A stretch of 64,000 bases of DNA from Cystobacter ferrugineus (GCF_001887355.1 NZ_MPIN01000010.1:64878-128877), one strand, 5' to 3'. Shown: positions 33,502-42,667, counted from the first letter of the stretch. The notes: a model not told the origin generated them from the sequence alone. Numbers and translations: made by a program.

Positions 33502-33564
33502 CAACACACCCGCCTCGCCTCTGGCTCGTTGTTTGGGTCATGCGCCTCAGGCGGGTTTTTTTTT
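33502..33564 (+). ncRNA. Short RNA gene with intrinsic terminator, likely partner of the Abi protein
   Basis: From the predicted start near 33502 to the T-run is about 60 bases. ACCCGCCT (33508-33515) and AGGCGGGT (33549-33556) form a perfect eight-pair stem, with T at 33556-33564 right after, so the RNA ends in a Rho-independent terminator whose large loop (33516-33548) is the RNA body. No ORF fits inside. Structured RNAs are known directly upstream of many AbiF/Abi_2 genes (the AbiF RNA motif of comparative RNA surveys), where they are thought to neutralise the HEPN protein. This RNA matches in position, size and terminator, but I have not compared its fold with the published consensus. Confidence 0.6.
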
Positions 33565-33630
33565 GAATTATTCCCGGTACCAACACAACCGGCGCATGTT
33601 CGCCCGCTCCTGATTGGAGGGCAGCAGGAC

Positions 33631-34512
33631 ATGGGTAGGCCCTATACCAAACCCGCCCTGACGTTCGACCAGCAGCTCGCCCAGTTGGAAGGCCGCGGGA
33701 TGCGCGTTGGCGATCGCAACCTCGCCATCAGTGCTCTCGGCCGAATCAGTTACTACCGACTGAGCGCGTACTGGCACCCGTTCAAACGTCCTGACAAGAC
33801 CTTCGAATCAGGGGCAACCTTCGAGGAAGCACTCAAACTCTACGAGTTTGACCGGCGCCTCCGGCTCACGGTTCTCGACGCAATCGAGCGTGTGGAGATT
33901 CTCGTGCGCACGCGCGTCACGTACACGTTGGGCCATGGATATGGCGCGTTCGCGCATACGAAGGCGAGCAGCTTCGATTCCACGTTCAGGCACTCCGATT
34001 GGTACAGTGAATTGTCCAAAGAGGTAGCCCGCGCGAAAGAAACGTTTCTCGAGCACTATGGCGCGACCTACGACGGATTCCCCGACGTCCCGATCTGGAT
34101 GGCCTCCGAGGTAATGTCTCTCGGAACGCTCTCCAAGATGTTCAAGGGGATGCGGCACCCAGACCAGAGTGCGGTGACCTCCAGCTGGAAAGTGCACAGA
34201 ATCGTAGCCCAGTCATGGCTGCACACGCTCTCGTATGTGCGCAACGTCTGCGCCCACCATGCACGGCTATGGAACCGGGAATTGGCGATCAAGCCAGTGC
34301 TCCCCAAGCACCAGCCTGGATGGAACACACTACACAACGGGCGGGTCTACTTTGTTCTCTGCATACTCCGGCGGTTGGTCCAATCCGATCCCGACGGAAC
34401 TGGGTGGGCACAAAAGGTGGTTGGCCTGCTGACCGAGTTGAACGCCCTGCCGAGATGGCAACAGGCCATGGGCATTCCCACGAACTGGAACACCCAGGTG
34501 TTTTGGAAGTAG
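33631..34512 (+). CDS. Abi_2 (AbiD/AbiF) family abortive-infection protein with HEPN motif
   Basis: 293 residues from ATG 33631 (GGAGGGCAGCAGGAC upstream). The protein follows the Abi_2 pattern: KPALTFDQQLAQLEGRGM, a tyrosine-rich segment (ISALGRISYYRLSAYWHPF), YEFDRRLRLTVLDAIERVEI, WMASEVMSLGTLSKMF, and YVRNVCAHHARLWNREL. The last carries RN-x3-H, the HEPN ribonuclease motif. In lactococcal and E. coli relatives such proteins arrest infected cells by cutting RNA. GC content falls well below the neighbours over 33.4-34.5 kb, suggesting horizontal acquisition. It sits behind a small RNA gene with its own terminator, the arrangement of RNA-controlled toxins. Confidence 0.87.
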   Translation: MGRPYTKPALTFDQQLAQLEGRGMRVGDRNLAISALGRISYYRLSAYWHPFKRPDKTFESGATFEEALKLYEFDRRLRLTVLDAIERVEILVRTRVTYTLGHGYGAFAHTKASSFDSTFRHSDWYSELSKEVARAKETFLEHYGATYDGFPDVPIWMASEVMSLGTLSKMFKGMRHPDQSAVTSSWKVHRIVAQSWLHTLSYVRNVCAHHARLWNRELAIKPVLPKHQPGWNTLHNGRVYFVLCILRRLVQSDPDGTGWAQKVVGLLTELNALPRWQQAMGIPTNWNTQVFWK

Positions 34513-34531
34513 ATCTCCGACCAGAGCGCCC

Positions 34532-35974
34532 TCAGTAGGACACCTGCGCGCGCAGGGTCACGGTCTCTCCATCATCCCCGCCGGCGAAGTCGCCACCGCG
34601 ATTGTCCGTGTGCCAGTGGATGCCATTGAGCATCAGCCGGGTGAAGCTGTTGAGATACCAGTTCACGCCCACGGTCGCCGCCCAGCCCTCGCCCAACCGC
34701 GACTCCTGGGTGAAGGCCAGGCGCTCGTAGCGCGCGGTCAGCTCGATGGCCCCAGGGCCTCCGTCGAGGATGGACCGGCTCACCTTCGGCTGGGTGAAGT
34801 TGCCGAAGCGCGGATTGTAGGGCGGCGTCTCGCCCGTCACGAATCCGCCCACCGAGACACTCCAGGCATCGCTCAGGAAGTCCCGCTGGCCCGCCAGCCG
34901 CACCTCGCGCCGGCCCAGTTCCGCCATGGCCCACAGCGCGCGCCAGTAGCCTCCCAGTTCGGCCCCATAGCCGGTGTCGCCCGTGGCCCCCGTGAGCGGA
35001 CCCGTCGACACACGCAGACTCCCATTGAACCGGCCACCGATGACGGTGTTGCGTGTCACCGTGCCCGCCGCCGATGACAGCTTCTCATCGAAGCCCCATG
35101 CCCCCACGTGGACGACGGTGGTGTCCGTCTTCACCGGGTTCCAGTGCGCTCGCGCGATCACGGTGCGGCTGTCGTTGACGGCATAGGCACTGTCGACGTC
35201 GTCCCCCGTGAGCGTCAGCGAGGCGTGCCAGTTCGGCCCGAACAGCCGCCCCTGCGCGCCAATGCCATAGAAGCCCCGCTGCGGGATGATCGCCGTCCCG
35301 ACGACCGTCCGCTCGACGAAGGGCGTCGAGTCCGAGCCCGTCGAGCCCTCCAGGCCACGATCGTTGAAGAGGTTGCCAATGCGGATGTCGTAATCGAGCC
35401 CCAACACCTTGTGACGCCAGCCCAGGAAGGCGGTGACCACGTCGACCCCGTTCTCGGCGAAGTCGCTCTCGAACTGGTAGAAGAGGTGCGGACCGACGCC
35501 CCCCTCGATGCCCAGGCGCAGCGCCCGCGAGCCCGTCGTCGTGATGTTCCGGGCCTCGTAGCCAGAGCCCCCGCTGCCGCTCACATCGAGCAGGATTCGC
35601 CCGCGCGGCTTGAACGAGAAGACCCCGTCCCCCGAGCGGAAGATCGGAGCACCCGCGCCCCACTCGACCTGCACGTCCGTCACCTTCGCGCCGGGCACGG
35701 GCACGGCCACCGCTCGCGCCGTGTCGACCGGAGCCGTGGCCGGACCCGGAGGAACGAGCTGCGGGGCGATCGGCGCCATGACCGCGCGGACCTCCTCCAG
35801 TTCCTCATGGTCTCGCGCTTGTCTCTTCTCGAGCGATTCCAGCCGGGCGCGCAGCGCGTCGATCTCCGCCCGCCGCGCCTCGTCCGTCGCCGCACTGGAC
35901 ACAGTCTCCTGCGCGAGGGCGGGAGCGGAGCCCACCAGCAACGAGCCCACGAGCACACGCGTCAGAAGATCCAC
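34532..35974 (-). CDS. OprO/OprP-type outer-membrane porin
   Basis: 480 residues from GTG 35974, with GAAGGAGC six bases before; longer starts run into the ABC gene. Signal peptide about 1-20 (VLVGSLLVGSAPALA-QE). Residues 30-65 form a coiled coil (RRAEIDALRARLESLEKRQ), as found at the N-terminus of OprO/OprP porins. The rest is a beta-barrel with alternating strands, aromatic girdles and GLEGSTGSDSTPFVER, a family motif, ending with a short terminal strand (TVTLRAQVSY). OprP-type porins are phosphate/pyrophosphate selective. It overlaps the ABC ATPase gene by 13 bases, and so belongs to the importer operon. Confidence 0.82.
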   Translation of the reverse strand: MDLLTRVLVGSLLVGSAPALAQETVSSAATDEARRAEIDALRARLESLEKRQARDHEELEEVRAVMAPIAPQLVPPGPATAPVDTARAVAVPVPGAKVTDVQVEWGAGAPIFRSGDGVFSFKPRGRILLDVSGSGGSGYEARNITTTGSRALRLGIEGGVGPHLFYQFESDFAENGVDVVTAFLGWRHKVLGLDYDIRIGNLFNDRGLEGSTGSDSTPFVERTVVGTAIIPQRGFYGIGAQGRLFGPNWHASLTLTGDDVDSAYAVNDSRTVIARAHWNPVKTDTTVVHVGAWGFDEKLSSAAGTVTRNTVIGGRFNGSLRVSTGPLTGATGDTGYGAELGGYWRALWAMAELGRREVRLAGQRDFLSDAWSVSVGGFVTGETPPYNPRFGNFTQPKVSRSILDGGPGAIELTARYERLAFTQESRLGEGWAATVGVNWYLNSFTRLMLNGIHWHTDNRGGDFAGGDDGETVTLRAQVSY

Positions 35975-37017
35975 AGCCGCTCCTTCGGGAACGCGAGCGT
36001 GTATGCGCCGGGGGACAGGGCCTCGCGCGTGGTGGCGCGCAGCGCGTGACCCGCGAGCTGGAACTGGTGCTCCCAGCGGCCGCCCACGTAGATGGAACTG
36101 TCCAGGTGCGCCGGCAGCCGGTTCTCCCCGGGTTCGGACGCCAATGACAGCTCCTCCACGCGGATGACGGCCGTGGCGGCTCCATCTCCGCCCGTCCCGC
36201 CCCGCTGCTGACCCCACAACGACAGCCCGCCCACCTCCAGACGGGCCTCGTTCCCGCGGCGCTCCACCACCCGCCCCGGCAGGGTGTTGTTCACCCCCAT
36301 GAAGTTCGCGGCGAACAGGCTCTGGGGCTCCGTGTAGAGCTGCTCCGGCGAGCCGTCCTGCACCACGCGCCCTCCGTCCAGGAGCATGATGCGATCCGCG
36401 ATGGCCATCGCCTCCACCTGATCATGCGTGACGAAGAGGGCGGTGAGCCCCATCCGCTTGATGAGGGCGCGAATCCAGATGCGTGCCTCCTCGCGCAGCT
36501 TCGCGTCCAGGTTGGACAGGGGCTCGTCCAGCAGCACGAGCGGCGGGCTGTAGACGAGCGCGCGCGCCAGGGCCACGCGCTGCTGCTGGCCTCCGGAGAG
36601 CTGGCTGGGAAGACGATCGCCCACCCCCTCCAGGTCCACGCCCTTGAGCACCTCGCGCACCGCCCGGTCGATAGCGTCCTTCGACTGTTTGCGCAGCTTC
36701 AAGCCATAGGCGACGTTCTCCGCCACCGTCTTGTGGGGCCACAGCGCGTAGGACTGGAAGACGAGCCCCAGGTCGCGCTGCTCTGGCGGCAGGTTCACCT
36801 TCGCCGCCGCGTCGAACACCGTGCGATCGCCAATGTGGATGCGGCCCCGGAGGGGCGTCTCCAGCCCGGCGATGGAGCGCAGCAGCGTCGACTTGCCGCA
36901 GCCGGAGCGCCCGAGCAGCGCCACCACCTCACCATGCCGGAAGTCGGCGGTGATGCCCTTGAGGATGTCATTGGAGCCGAGCCGGACGTGCACGTCCTCG
37001 ACGAGCAACCTAGCCAT
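35962..37017 (-). CDS. ABC importer ATPase (FbpC/PotA type)
   Basis: 351 residues. Motifs in order: Walker [13 protein letters not shown]-loop [10 protein letters not shown], signature [15 protein letters not shown], Walker [18 protein letters not shown], switch His in [15 protein letters not shown]-like C-terminal domain follows ([27 protein letters not shown]). The layout is that of ATPases driving iron, spermidine, phosphonate or sugar-phosphate importers. It overlaps the permease by eight bases and the porin by 13, so it is one operon with the permease, the binding protein and the porin. Substrate discussed under the binding protein. Confidence 0.93.
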   Translation of the reverse strand: MARLLVEDVHVRLGSNDILKGITADFRHGEVVALLGRSGCGKSTLLRSIAGLETPLRGRIHIGDRTVFDAAAKVNLPPEQRDLGLVFQSYALWPHKTVAENVAYGLKLRKQSKDAIDRAVREVLKGVDLEGVGDRLPSQLSGGQQQRVALARALVYSPPLVLLDEPLSNLDAKLREEARIWIRALIKRMGLTALFVTHDQVEAMAIADRIMLLDGGRVVQDGSPEQLYTEPQSLFAANFMGVNNTLPGRVVERRGNEARLEVGGLSLWGQQRGGTGGDGAATAVIRVEELSLASEPGENRLPAHLDSSIYVGGRWEHQFQLAGHALRATTREALSPGAYTLAFPKERLWIF

Positions 37018-38680
37018 GGTGTGCCTTCCTTCCGAACAGGGTGATCAACAAGAGACCCGCGCCAACCATCGCGATGTTGATGACCGACAGGGCGACAACG
37101 GTGTCCACCGCTCCGGTGGCCCAGAGCGACACGAGCAACGAACCAATCACTTCCGTCCCGGGCCCCAGCAGATAGACACCGGTGGAGTACTCGCGCACGA
37201 AGGTGACGAAGACGAGCAACCAACTGCCGAGCAACCCCGCGCGAATCAGCGGCAGCGTGACGTCCAGGCTGACGCGCCCCGGAGAGGCCCCCACCACCCG
37301 GCCGGCCTCCTCCAGCTCCGGACCGATCTGCAGCAGGCTGCCGGACACCAGGCGCATGCCATAGGCCATCCACACCAGCGTGTAGGCCACCCACATGGCC
37401 AGCAGCGTCTGCCGCAACGGCTGCAACGGCGGGAAGAAGAGGAAGACCCAGAAGATGGCCAGACCGGCGACGATGCCCGGCATGGCGCGAGGCAACAGCA
37501 CGAGATAATCGATGACACGCGCCCAGGCCGACTGCCAGCGGTGCACCGCGAGGTTGATGAGGGTGTAGACGACCACCGACGCGGCTCCGCCCACCGCGGC
37601 CAGCACCAGGGTGTTGGTGATGCCGCGCATCAGGTTGGGGTAGTGGGTGAGCTCACGGAAGTGGTCCAGCGTCAGCGCGTCGGCCAGCACCACGCCCTCA
37701 CCCCAGCTCGACAGGAAGGCGCGCAGCACGAGCGCGCACACGGGCGCCACCACCACCGTGAGCAACCAGAGCGCGATGAACGCCGCCGCGGGCCAGCGCC
37801 ACGGGCCCAGGGCGATGGGCCGCGCGCTCTGCGCCTTGCCCTTGATGGACACGTAGCGGTTGGCGCTCTTGAGCAGCCGGTTCTGCAACCACACCAGCGG
37901 CACCGCGATGAAGACGATGACCATCACCACCACGGCCATGAGCTGGTAGGAGGGAATGCCCAGCACGTTCGTCAGCTTGTAGAGGTAGGTGGCCAGCACC
38001 AGCACGCCCTTGGGGTCCGCCAGCACCAGCGGCAGGCCGAACAGCTCGAAGCCCAGGAAGAACACGAGCACGCCGGCGTACAAGAGCGCGGGGCGGATCA
38101 TCGGCAGGCTGACGGTGGCGGCCACCCGCAGGGGCCCCGCGCCGATGGAGCGCGCCGCCTCCTCCACGTCCGAGCCCAGGCTGCGCAGCGCCGTGGCGGC
38201 ATAGAGGAACACGTGGGGCGCGTGCGTGAGCCCCGCGATGATGATGAGCGACGGCAGCGAGTAGACATCCCAGGGCAGCGAGCCCAGCCACCCCTTCACC
38301 CACAGGCTGATGATACCCACCGGCCCGAAGGCCACCACGAAGCCGAACGCCAGCACGATGGAGGAGATGAACATCGGCGTGAGGATGAGCGGCTCCATCC
38401 ACCGCCGGCCCGGCAGGTCCGTGCGCACCAGCAGGAAGGCCAGGAGCGCCCCCACGGGCACGGCGATGAGCGTCATGCCCACGGCCACCACCACCGAGGT
38501 CCCCAGCGCGCGGTAGAAGTCCGGATCCTCGAAGACGAATTGATAGGCCCCCAGCGTCGGGTGCACGTTGCGGGCGAAGAAGGGGCCGTCCAGGAAGCTC
38601 TGCCAGACGACCAGCAGCAGGGGGGAGAGAATGGCCAGCGCGGAGGCCAGGACGATCCCGATTCTCAATGAGCGGTTCAT
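37010..38680 (-). CDS. ABC importer permease, two transmembrane domains fused
   Basis: 556 residues from ATG 38680 (GGAGGA upstream). Twelve or so membrane helices are arranged as two tandem BPD-type permease domains, each with an EAA loop: EEAARSIGAGPLRVAATVSLP about residue 180-200 and EEAGRVVGASPGRVSLDVTLP in the second half. This FbpB-style fusion is common in iron(III), hexose-phosphate (AfuB) and phosphonate-like importers. It follows the binding-protein gene by 20 bases and overlaps the ATPase gene. Confidence 0.92.
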   Translation of the reverse strand: MNRSLRIGIVLASALAILSPLLLVVWQSFLDGPFFARNVHPTLGAYQFVFEDPDFYRALGTSVVVAVGMTLIAVPVGALLAFLLVRTDLPGRRWMEPLILTPMFISSIVLAFGFVVAFGPVGIISLWVKGWLGSLPWDVYSLPSLIIIAGLTHAPHVFLYAATALRSLGSDVEEAARSIGAGPLRVAATVSLPMIRPALLYAGVLVFFLGFELFGLPLVLADPKGVLVLATYLYKLTNVLGIPSYQLMAVVVMVIVFIAVPLVWLQNRLLKSANRYVSIKGKAQSARPIALGPWRWPAAAFIALWLLTVVVAPVCALVLRAFLSSWGEGVVLADALTLDHFRELTHYPNLMRGITNTLVLAAVGGAASVVVYTLINLAVHRWQSAWARVIDYLVLLPRAMPGIVAGLAIFWVFLFFPPLQPLRQTLLAMWVAYTLVWMAYGMRLVSGSLLQIGPELEEAGRVVGASPGRVSLDVTLPLIRAGLLGSWLLVFVTFVREYSTGVYLLGPGTEVIGSLLVSLWATGAVDTVVALSVINIAMVGAGLLLITLFGRKAHHG

Positions 38681-38700
38681 GACGAGGAGTCCTCCGCCGC

Positions 38701-39786
38701 TCAGCGGCCGCGCACGATGCGCTTCCACTGCTTGAGGAAGCGCAGGCGGGTGAGTTGATCCAGGTTGGCCAGGAGTTGCGGTCCCACGCGGATGGCGCGG
38801 ATCTGCTCGGCGGGAGGCCGGGGCACGCCGGTGTCTCCCAGGTCCGTCCTCACGGGCGTCATGTCACGCCGGGCCAGCAGCGACTGGCCACGCCGCGACA
38901 GCATGAAGTCCAGGAACAGCTTCGCGGCGTTGGGATGGCGCGCCTCCGTGGGAATGAAGGCGATGCGCGAGAGCGTCAGCGTGAAGTCGGCCGGGAAGAC
39001 GATGCCCACCGACGGATCCTTCTTCCGCCGCTGGAGCGCGTAGGAGCCGATCATGTTGTAGACGAGCAGGTGCTCGCCGGAGACGAGCCGCTCCATCATC
39101 GCGCCCGTGGAGGTGTAGAGCCGGGGCTCGGTGCCGGCCATGGCCTCCACCAGGTTCCACGTGTCCCGGCTGATCTGCACGTCCTGGGAGATGAACAGGA
39201 AGCCCACGCCGCTGCGCTCCGGGTCGTAGCTGGCCACCTTGCCCCGGTAGAAGTCCTTCTTCGCGCGCAACAACTTCTCCAGATCCGCGCGCGTGCGCGG
39301 CACGTCCTCCGCGGGCATCAGCCGCTTGTTGTAGGCGATGACGAGCGGCTCGGCGGTGATGCCATAACCCTCGTTCTTCCACACCGCCCATTCGGGCAGG
39401 TTCGGCTTCTCCGGCGAGGCATACGCCTGCGCGTAGCCGTCGTTGATGAGCTTCACCTGGAGGTCCATCGCCGAGCTCCACACCAGGTCGGCGGTTCCCT
39501 GCCCGGCCGCCACCTCCGCGATGAAGCGGCTGTAGATCTCCGTCGAGTTCTGGTCCGCGTACTCGACGCGCACGCCGGGATAGGTGGCCTCGAACTCACG
39601 GATGAGCGCGGCGGCCTCGCTCGCGTCCGTGGCGGAGTAGATGCTGAGCACGCCCTCCTTCTGGGCGGCCTCGATGATGCGGGCGTAGGAGCGGGGATAG
39701 CCTTCGGGCAGCGGAACGTCGGAGCCCTCGGCCGCGGCACCTGTCGACAACAGGGCCACCGCCAGGGCGGTCAGCATTCGTTTCAA
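38701..39786 (-). CDS. Periplasmic substrate-binding protein of the ABC importer (FbpA/AfuA-like)
   Basis: 361 residues from TTG 39786 (AGAGG six bases before), with ATG 39777 as an alternative. A Sec signal (LTALAVALLSTGAAAE) leads to a type 2 periplasmic binding fold: EGVLSIYSATDASEAAALI, FIAEVAAGQGTADLVWSSAM, LVIAYNKRLMP, SGVGFLFISQD and RHPNAAKLFLDFMLSRRGQSLLA. The fold is that of FbpA, AfuA and PhnS-type proteins. The paired tyrosines that bind ferric iron in FbpA are not visible, so iron is unlikely; sugar phosphates, phosphonates or other anions fit better with the OprP-like porin. Divergent from the response regulator. Confidence 0.88.
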   Translation of the reverse strand: MKRMLTALAVALLSTGAAAEGSDVPLPEGYPRSYARIIEAAQKEGVLSIYSATDASEAAALIREFEATYPGVRVEYADQNSTEIYSRFIAEVAAGQGTADLVWSSAMDLQVKLINDGYAQAYASPEKPNLPEWAVWKNEGYGITAEPLVIAYNKRLMPAEDVPRTRADLEKLLRAKKDFYRGKVASYDPERSGVGFLFISQDVQISRDTWNLVEAMAGTEPRLYTSTGAMMERLVSGEHLLVYNMIGSYALQRRKKDPSVGIVFPADFTLTLSRIAFIPTEARHPNAAKLFLDFMLSRRGQSLLARRDMTPVRTDLGDTGVPRPPAEQIRAIRVGPQLLANLDQLTRLRFLKQWKRIVRGR

Positions 39787-39890
39787 GGAAGACCTCTCGG
39801 GTGTCGGGGTTCCCAATCCGGCTTGTCTTGCAACACCGACGATATGAACCGAAGCTGTCACCAGCCTGTCGCGCGCGGGGAGGAGGGCGC

Positions 39891-40556
39891 TTGCGCATCC
39901 TGATTGTCGAAGACAACGCATCCCTGGCTCGTGGACTCACCGCGTCATTCAGGACGTCTGGGTTCGCCGTGGACCACGTAACGCATGGCGTCGCGGCACT
40001 CGATGAAGAGCGGCTCGTCCCCTACAACCTGATGATCCTCGACGTGGGCCTGCCGGACCTCAATGGCTTCGAGGTGTTGAGGCAACTGCGCCAGCGCGGC
40101 TCGAAGACGCCGGTGTTGATCCTCACCGCGCGCGCCGCCCTCAACGACAAGGTGAAGGGACTCGACCTGGGAGCGGACGACTACCTGCTCAAGCCTTTCG
40201 AGCCCGCCGAGCTGGAGGCCCGCGTGCGCGCGCTGCTCAGACGCGGCCAGGGACAGCCAGCGCCCGCTCTCACGCTCGGTGGGTTGGTGTTCGATCGCTC
40301 CACGGGCATCGCCACGCTGCATGGGCGCCCGCTGGAGCTGCGCCGGCGGGAATGGGCCGTCCTGGAGAGTCTGATGATGCGGGCGGGCAAGGTCGTCACC
40401 AAGGAGCGGCTGAGCACCGAGGTGTTCGGCCATGACGAACCGGTGGGGCCCAACGCGCTCGAGGTGTACGTGGGGCGGCTGCGCAAGAAGCTCGAGCCCG
40501 ACGGCCCCATCATCCGCACCATCCGCGGTCTCGGCTACCTGCTCAGCGCCCCGTGA
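39891..40556 (+). CDS. OmpR-type response regulator (TctD-like)
   Basis: 221 residues from TTG 39891, fixed by AGGAGGG at 39881-39887. Receiver domain with the acidic pair in LIVEDN, phosphorylation Asp51 in LMILDVGLPD, Thr/Ser in LILTAR and Lys in LLKPFEPAEL. The C-terminal DNA-binding wing (about 125-221) includes ELRRREWAVLESLMMRAGKVVTKERL and YVGRLRKKLEPDGPIIRTIRGLGY. Members of the TctD branch control importers of the adjacent locus. It is divergent from the binding-protein gene and its stop overlaps the histidine kinase start by four bases. Confidence 0.93.
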   Translation: MRILIVEDNASLARGLTASFRTSGFAVDHVTHGVAALDEERLVPYNLMILDVGLPDLNGFEVLRQLRQRGSKTPVLILTARAALNDKVKGLDLGADDYLLKPFEPAELEARVRALLRRGQGQPAPALTLGGLVFDRSTGIATLHGRPLELRRREWAVLESLMMRAGKVVTKERLSTEVFGHDEPVGPNALEVYVGRLRKKLEPDGPIIRTIRGLGYLLSAP

Positions 40557-41956
40557 AGACGTCCGGAGAATCCAGCTCCCTCACCACGCGGCTCGTGGTG
40601 GCCATGGCGGGGCCCCTGCTGGCCCTGGCGCTGGTGCTGGGATTGGGAGGCGCCTGGCTGATTCACGGCGTGGTGCAGCGCAGCGGGGATCGCATCCTCG
40701 CGGGCTCGGTGGGCGCCATCGCGGAGACGGTGGCGCTGGAAGACGGGGAGCTGACGCTGGACCTTCCGCCCGCGGCCTTCGGCATGCTGGAGAACCCCGA
40801 GCGCGACAACGTCTACTACGCCATCCGGCACGAGGGACGGCTCGTCACCGGCTACCCGGACCTGGCGTTCCCCCCCGAGCCCCCCGAGCGCGACACCGTG
40901 GCCTTCCGCGACGACACGTTCCGCGGCCAGCCAGTGCGCGTCGCGGCCGTGAGCCGGAGGATTCCGCGGCTCAAGGGGCCGGTGGTGGTGCAGGTGGCGG
41001 AGACGCTCGAGGCGCGGCGGGCGCTCCAGGCGCGCATGGTGCTGGGACTGGCCGTGCTGGAGGCCGCGCTCATCCTCGGCGCCGCGCTGGCGGCCCGGCC
41101 GGCCCTGCGCTGGGGACTCAAGCCCCTGGCCCGCGCGCGCGCCAGCGTGGAAGCCAAGGCCCGCGCCGCGCCCGTGGAGCTGTCGCCCCTGCCGCTCGCG
41201 CCCGTGCCCACCGAGCTGCGCCCCTTCGTCGAGGCCGTCAACGCGCTGCTGTCGCGGCTGGAGGAGTCCACCGCGCGCATGCGCCGCTTCACCGGCGATG
41301 CCTCCCACCAGATGCGCACCCCGCTCGCGGTGCTGCGCACGCACCTGGCGCTCGCCCTGCGCGAGGACACGACGGAGCAGCAACGGCACACCGCCCTGAC
41401 GGAGGTGCGGGACGCGACGCTGTCACTGGAGCGGCTCCTGACGCAATTGCTGACACTGGCGCGCGCGGAGGAGCGGGGAGCCCTGCCCGCGTTGCGGCGG
41501 GTGGACTTGAATGGCCTCGCGGCCCAGGTGACGGCGGACTTCGTGCCCCAGGCGCTGCACGCGGATGTCGAGGTCCAGTTCGAGGGCCATGAGCCGGAGC
41601 TGCCCATCCGTGCCGATCCGGTGCTGGTGCGCGAGGTGGCCGGCAACCTCCTGGACAACGCCATCCGCTACCACCGGCGGGGCGGACAGGTGACGGTGCG
41701 GGTCATGCTGCGCGACGGAGCGCCCTGGCTGGAGATCGAGGACGATGGCCCCGGCATCCCCCCGGAGCAGCGCGAGAGCGTGTTCCAGCGCTTCCACCGG
41801 CTGCCCCGGGACGAGGAGCGCACCGGGAGCGGGCTGGGCCTGCCCATCGTCCGCTCGCTCGCGCAACACATGGAGGCCGAGGTCCTCCTGCGCGAGGGGA
41901 CGGGCGGTGCCGGACTCACGGCCGCCGTGCGCTTCCAGCCGTGGCCCGAGCACTGA
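40553..41956 (+). CDS. Sensor histidine kinase (TctE-like)
   Basis: 467 residues from GTG 40553, overlapping the response regulator by four bases. A first membrane helix (VVAMAGPLLALALVLGLGGAWL) precedes a periplasmic 2CSK_N-type sensor (about 35-155) and a second helix (MVLGLAVLEAALILGAALAAR). The cytoplasmic half has the phosphoacceptor His in FTGDASHQMRTPLAVLR, N-box EVAGNLLDNAIRYHRRGG, G1 IEDDGPGIP, F-box RFHRLPRDEERTGSGLGL. It probably senses the substrate of the neighbouring importer in the periplasm and activates the paired regulator. Confidence 0.93.
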   Translation: MKTSGESSSLTTRLVVAMAGPLLALALVLGLGGAWLIHGVVQRSGDRILAGSVGAIAETVALEDGELTLDLPPAAFGMLENPERDNVYYAIRHEGRLVTGYPDLAFPPEPPERDTVAFRDDTFRGQPVRVAAVSRRIPRLKGPVVVQVAETLEARRALQARMVLGLAVLEAALILGAALAARPALRWGLKPLARARASVEAKARAAPVELSPLPLAPVPTELRPFVEAVNALLSRLEESTARMRRFTGDASHQMRTPLAVLRTHLALALREDTTEQQRHTALTEVRDATLSLERLLTQLLTLARAEERGALPALRRVDLNGLAAQVTADFVPQALHADVEVQFEGHEPELPIRADPVLVREVAGNLLDNAIRYHRRGGQVTVRVMLRDGAPWLEIEDDGPGIPPEQRESVFQRFHRLPRDEERTGSGLGLPIVRSLAQHMEAEVLLREGTGGAGLTAAVRFQPWPEH

Positions 41957-41962
41957 AGCCGC

Positions 41963-42667
41963 CTACCCCAACGCCGAAACCCCCGCGGCGCACAGGAGCA
42001 GGCCCGCCGCCACCAGCACCCCGCCCAGCACGTCCGAGCCCCTGAGGGAGGTGAGCTCCTTCTCCGTCCCGCCAAACACTTCCAACTCGGAGCCCCCCGT
42101 GAGCACGAGCCCTCGCGGTCCCTCCCTCACCCACCCCAGCGCGACCACGGGCGTGCCCAGTTCGAGCCGCTCCTCTCTCAGGTGCGTGCGCAGGTCCGTC
42201 CTGCCGTTGCGCGCGCTGATGTAGCGCGCGAGCAGATCCTGCCGGATCTCCGGGACCCAGGCGGCGAGGCCGGGGGAGAACTCGCGCGCGCGGAGACAGT
42301 GGAGCGCCGCGCCCTCGGGCTCGACCTCGATGCGGCCGGACTCGTCGTCCAGCCCCCAGCCCGTCGCGTATTCCTTCTCGGAGTACACGGTCTCCACGAT
42401 CTTCTTCATCTCCTCCTGCACTTCCCGGACGGACATCTGGAAGTAGGCGCAGTCCACGTCGGCCAGCGGCGCGCGCACGGGCTCCCGGGCCACCACCTGC
42501 CCCACCAGCTTCACGAACGAGCCCGCGCGGGCCTCTCGCACCGGGGTCCTCGGCAGGCGCCGCAACCGCGCGCGCAGCCTCCGGCCCACCGCCAGGAACA
42601 CGACCCCCGCGAGCGTCACACCCAGCCCCAGGAGGAGCACCACGAGCATGGACCTGGCGTCTTGCAT
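41963..42667 (-). CDS. GIDE/MULAN-like domain membrane protein
   Basis: 234 residues from ATG 42667; ATG 42649 is also possible. An N-terminal helix (LVVLLLGLGVTLAGVVFLAVG) and a C-terminal helix (SDVLGGVLVAAGLLLCAAGVSAL) frame a cytoplasmic or periplasmic domain with VKLVGQVVAREPVRAPLADVDCAYFQMSV and SGRIEVEPEGA, the pattern of the GIDE/BAM domain found in the mitochondrial ubiquitin ligase MULAN. The RING finger of MULAN is absent. Bacterial members have no known function. The gene is convergent with the histidine kinase. Confidence 0.78.
   Translation of the reverse strand: MQDARSMLVVLLLGLGVTLAGVVFLAVGRRLRARLRRLPRTPVREARAGSFVKLVGQVVAREPVRAPLADVDCAYFQMSVREVQEEMKKIVETVYSEKEYATGWGLDDESGRIEVEPEGAALHCLRAREFSPGLAAWVPEIRQDLLARYISARNGRTDLRTHLREERLELGTPVVALGWVREGPRGLVLTGGSELEVFGGTEKELTSLRGSDVLGGVLVAAGLLLCAAGVSALG

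Noticed and set aside
32902-33630. N-terminal extension of the Abi gene to 32902
   Set aside because: It would run through the FdhD gene, the promoter and the terminator; ATG 33631 has a good ribosome site and the family start.
36821-38671. 616-residue plus-strand ORF opposite the permease
   Set aside because: His/Gln/Arg-rich shadow; the permease reading has helices and EAA loops.
38701-39786. Iron(III) importer call for the ABC system
   Set aside because: The paired tyrosine iron ligands of FbpA are not visible; left as an unknown substrate.
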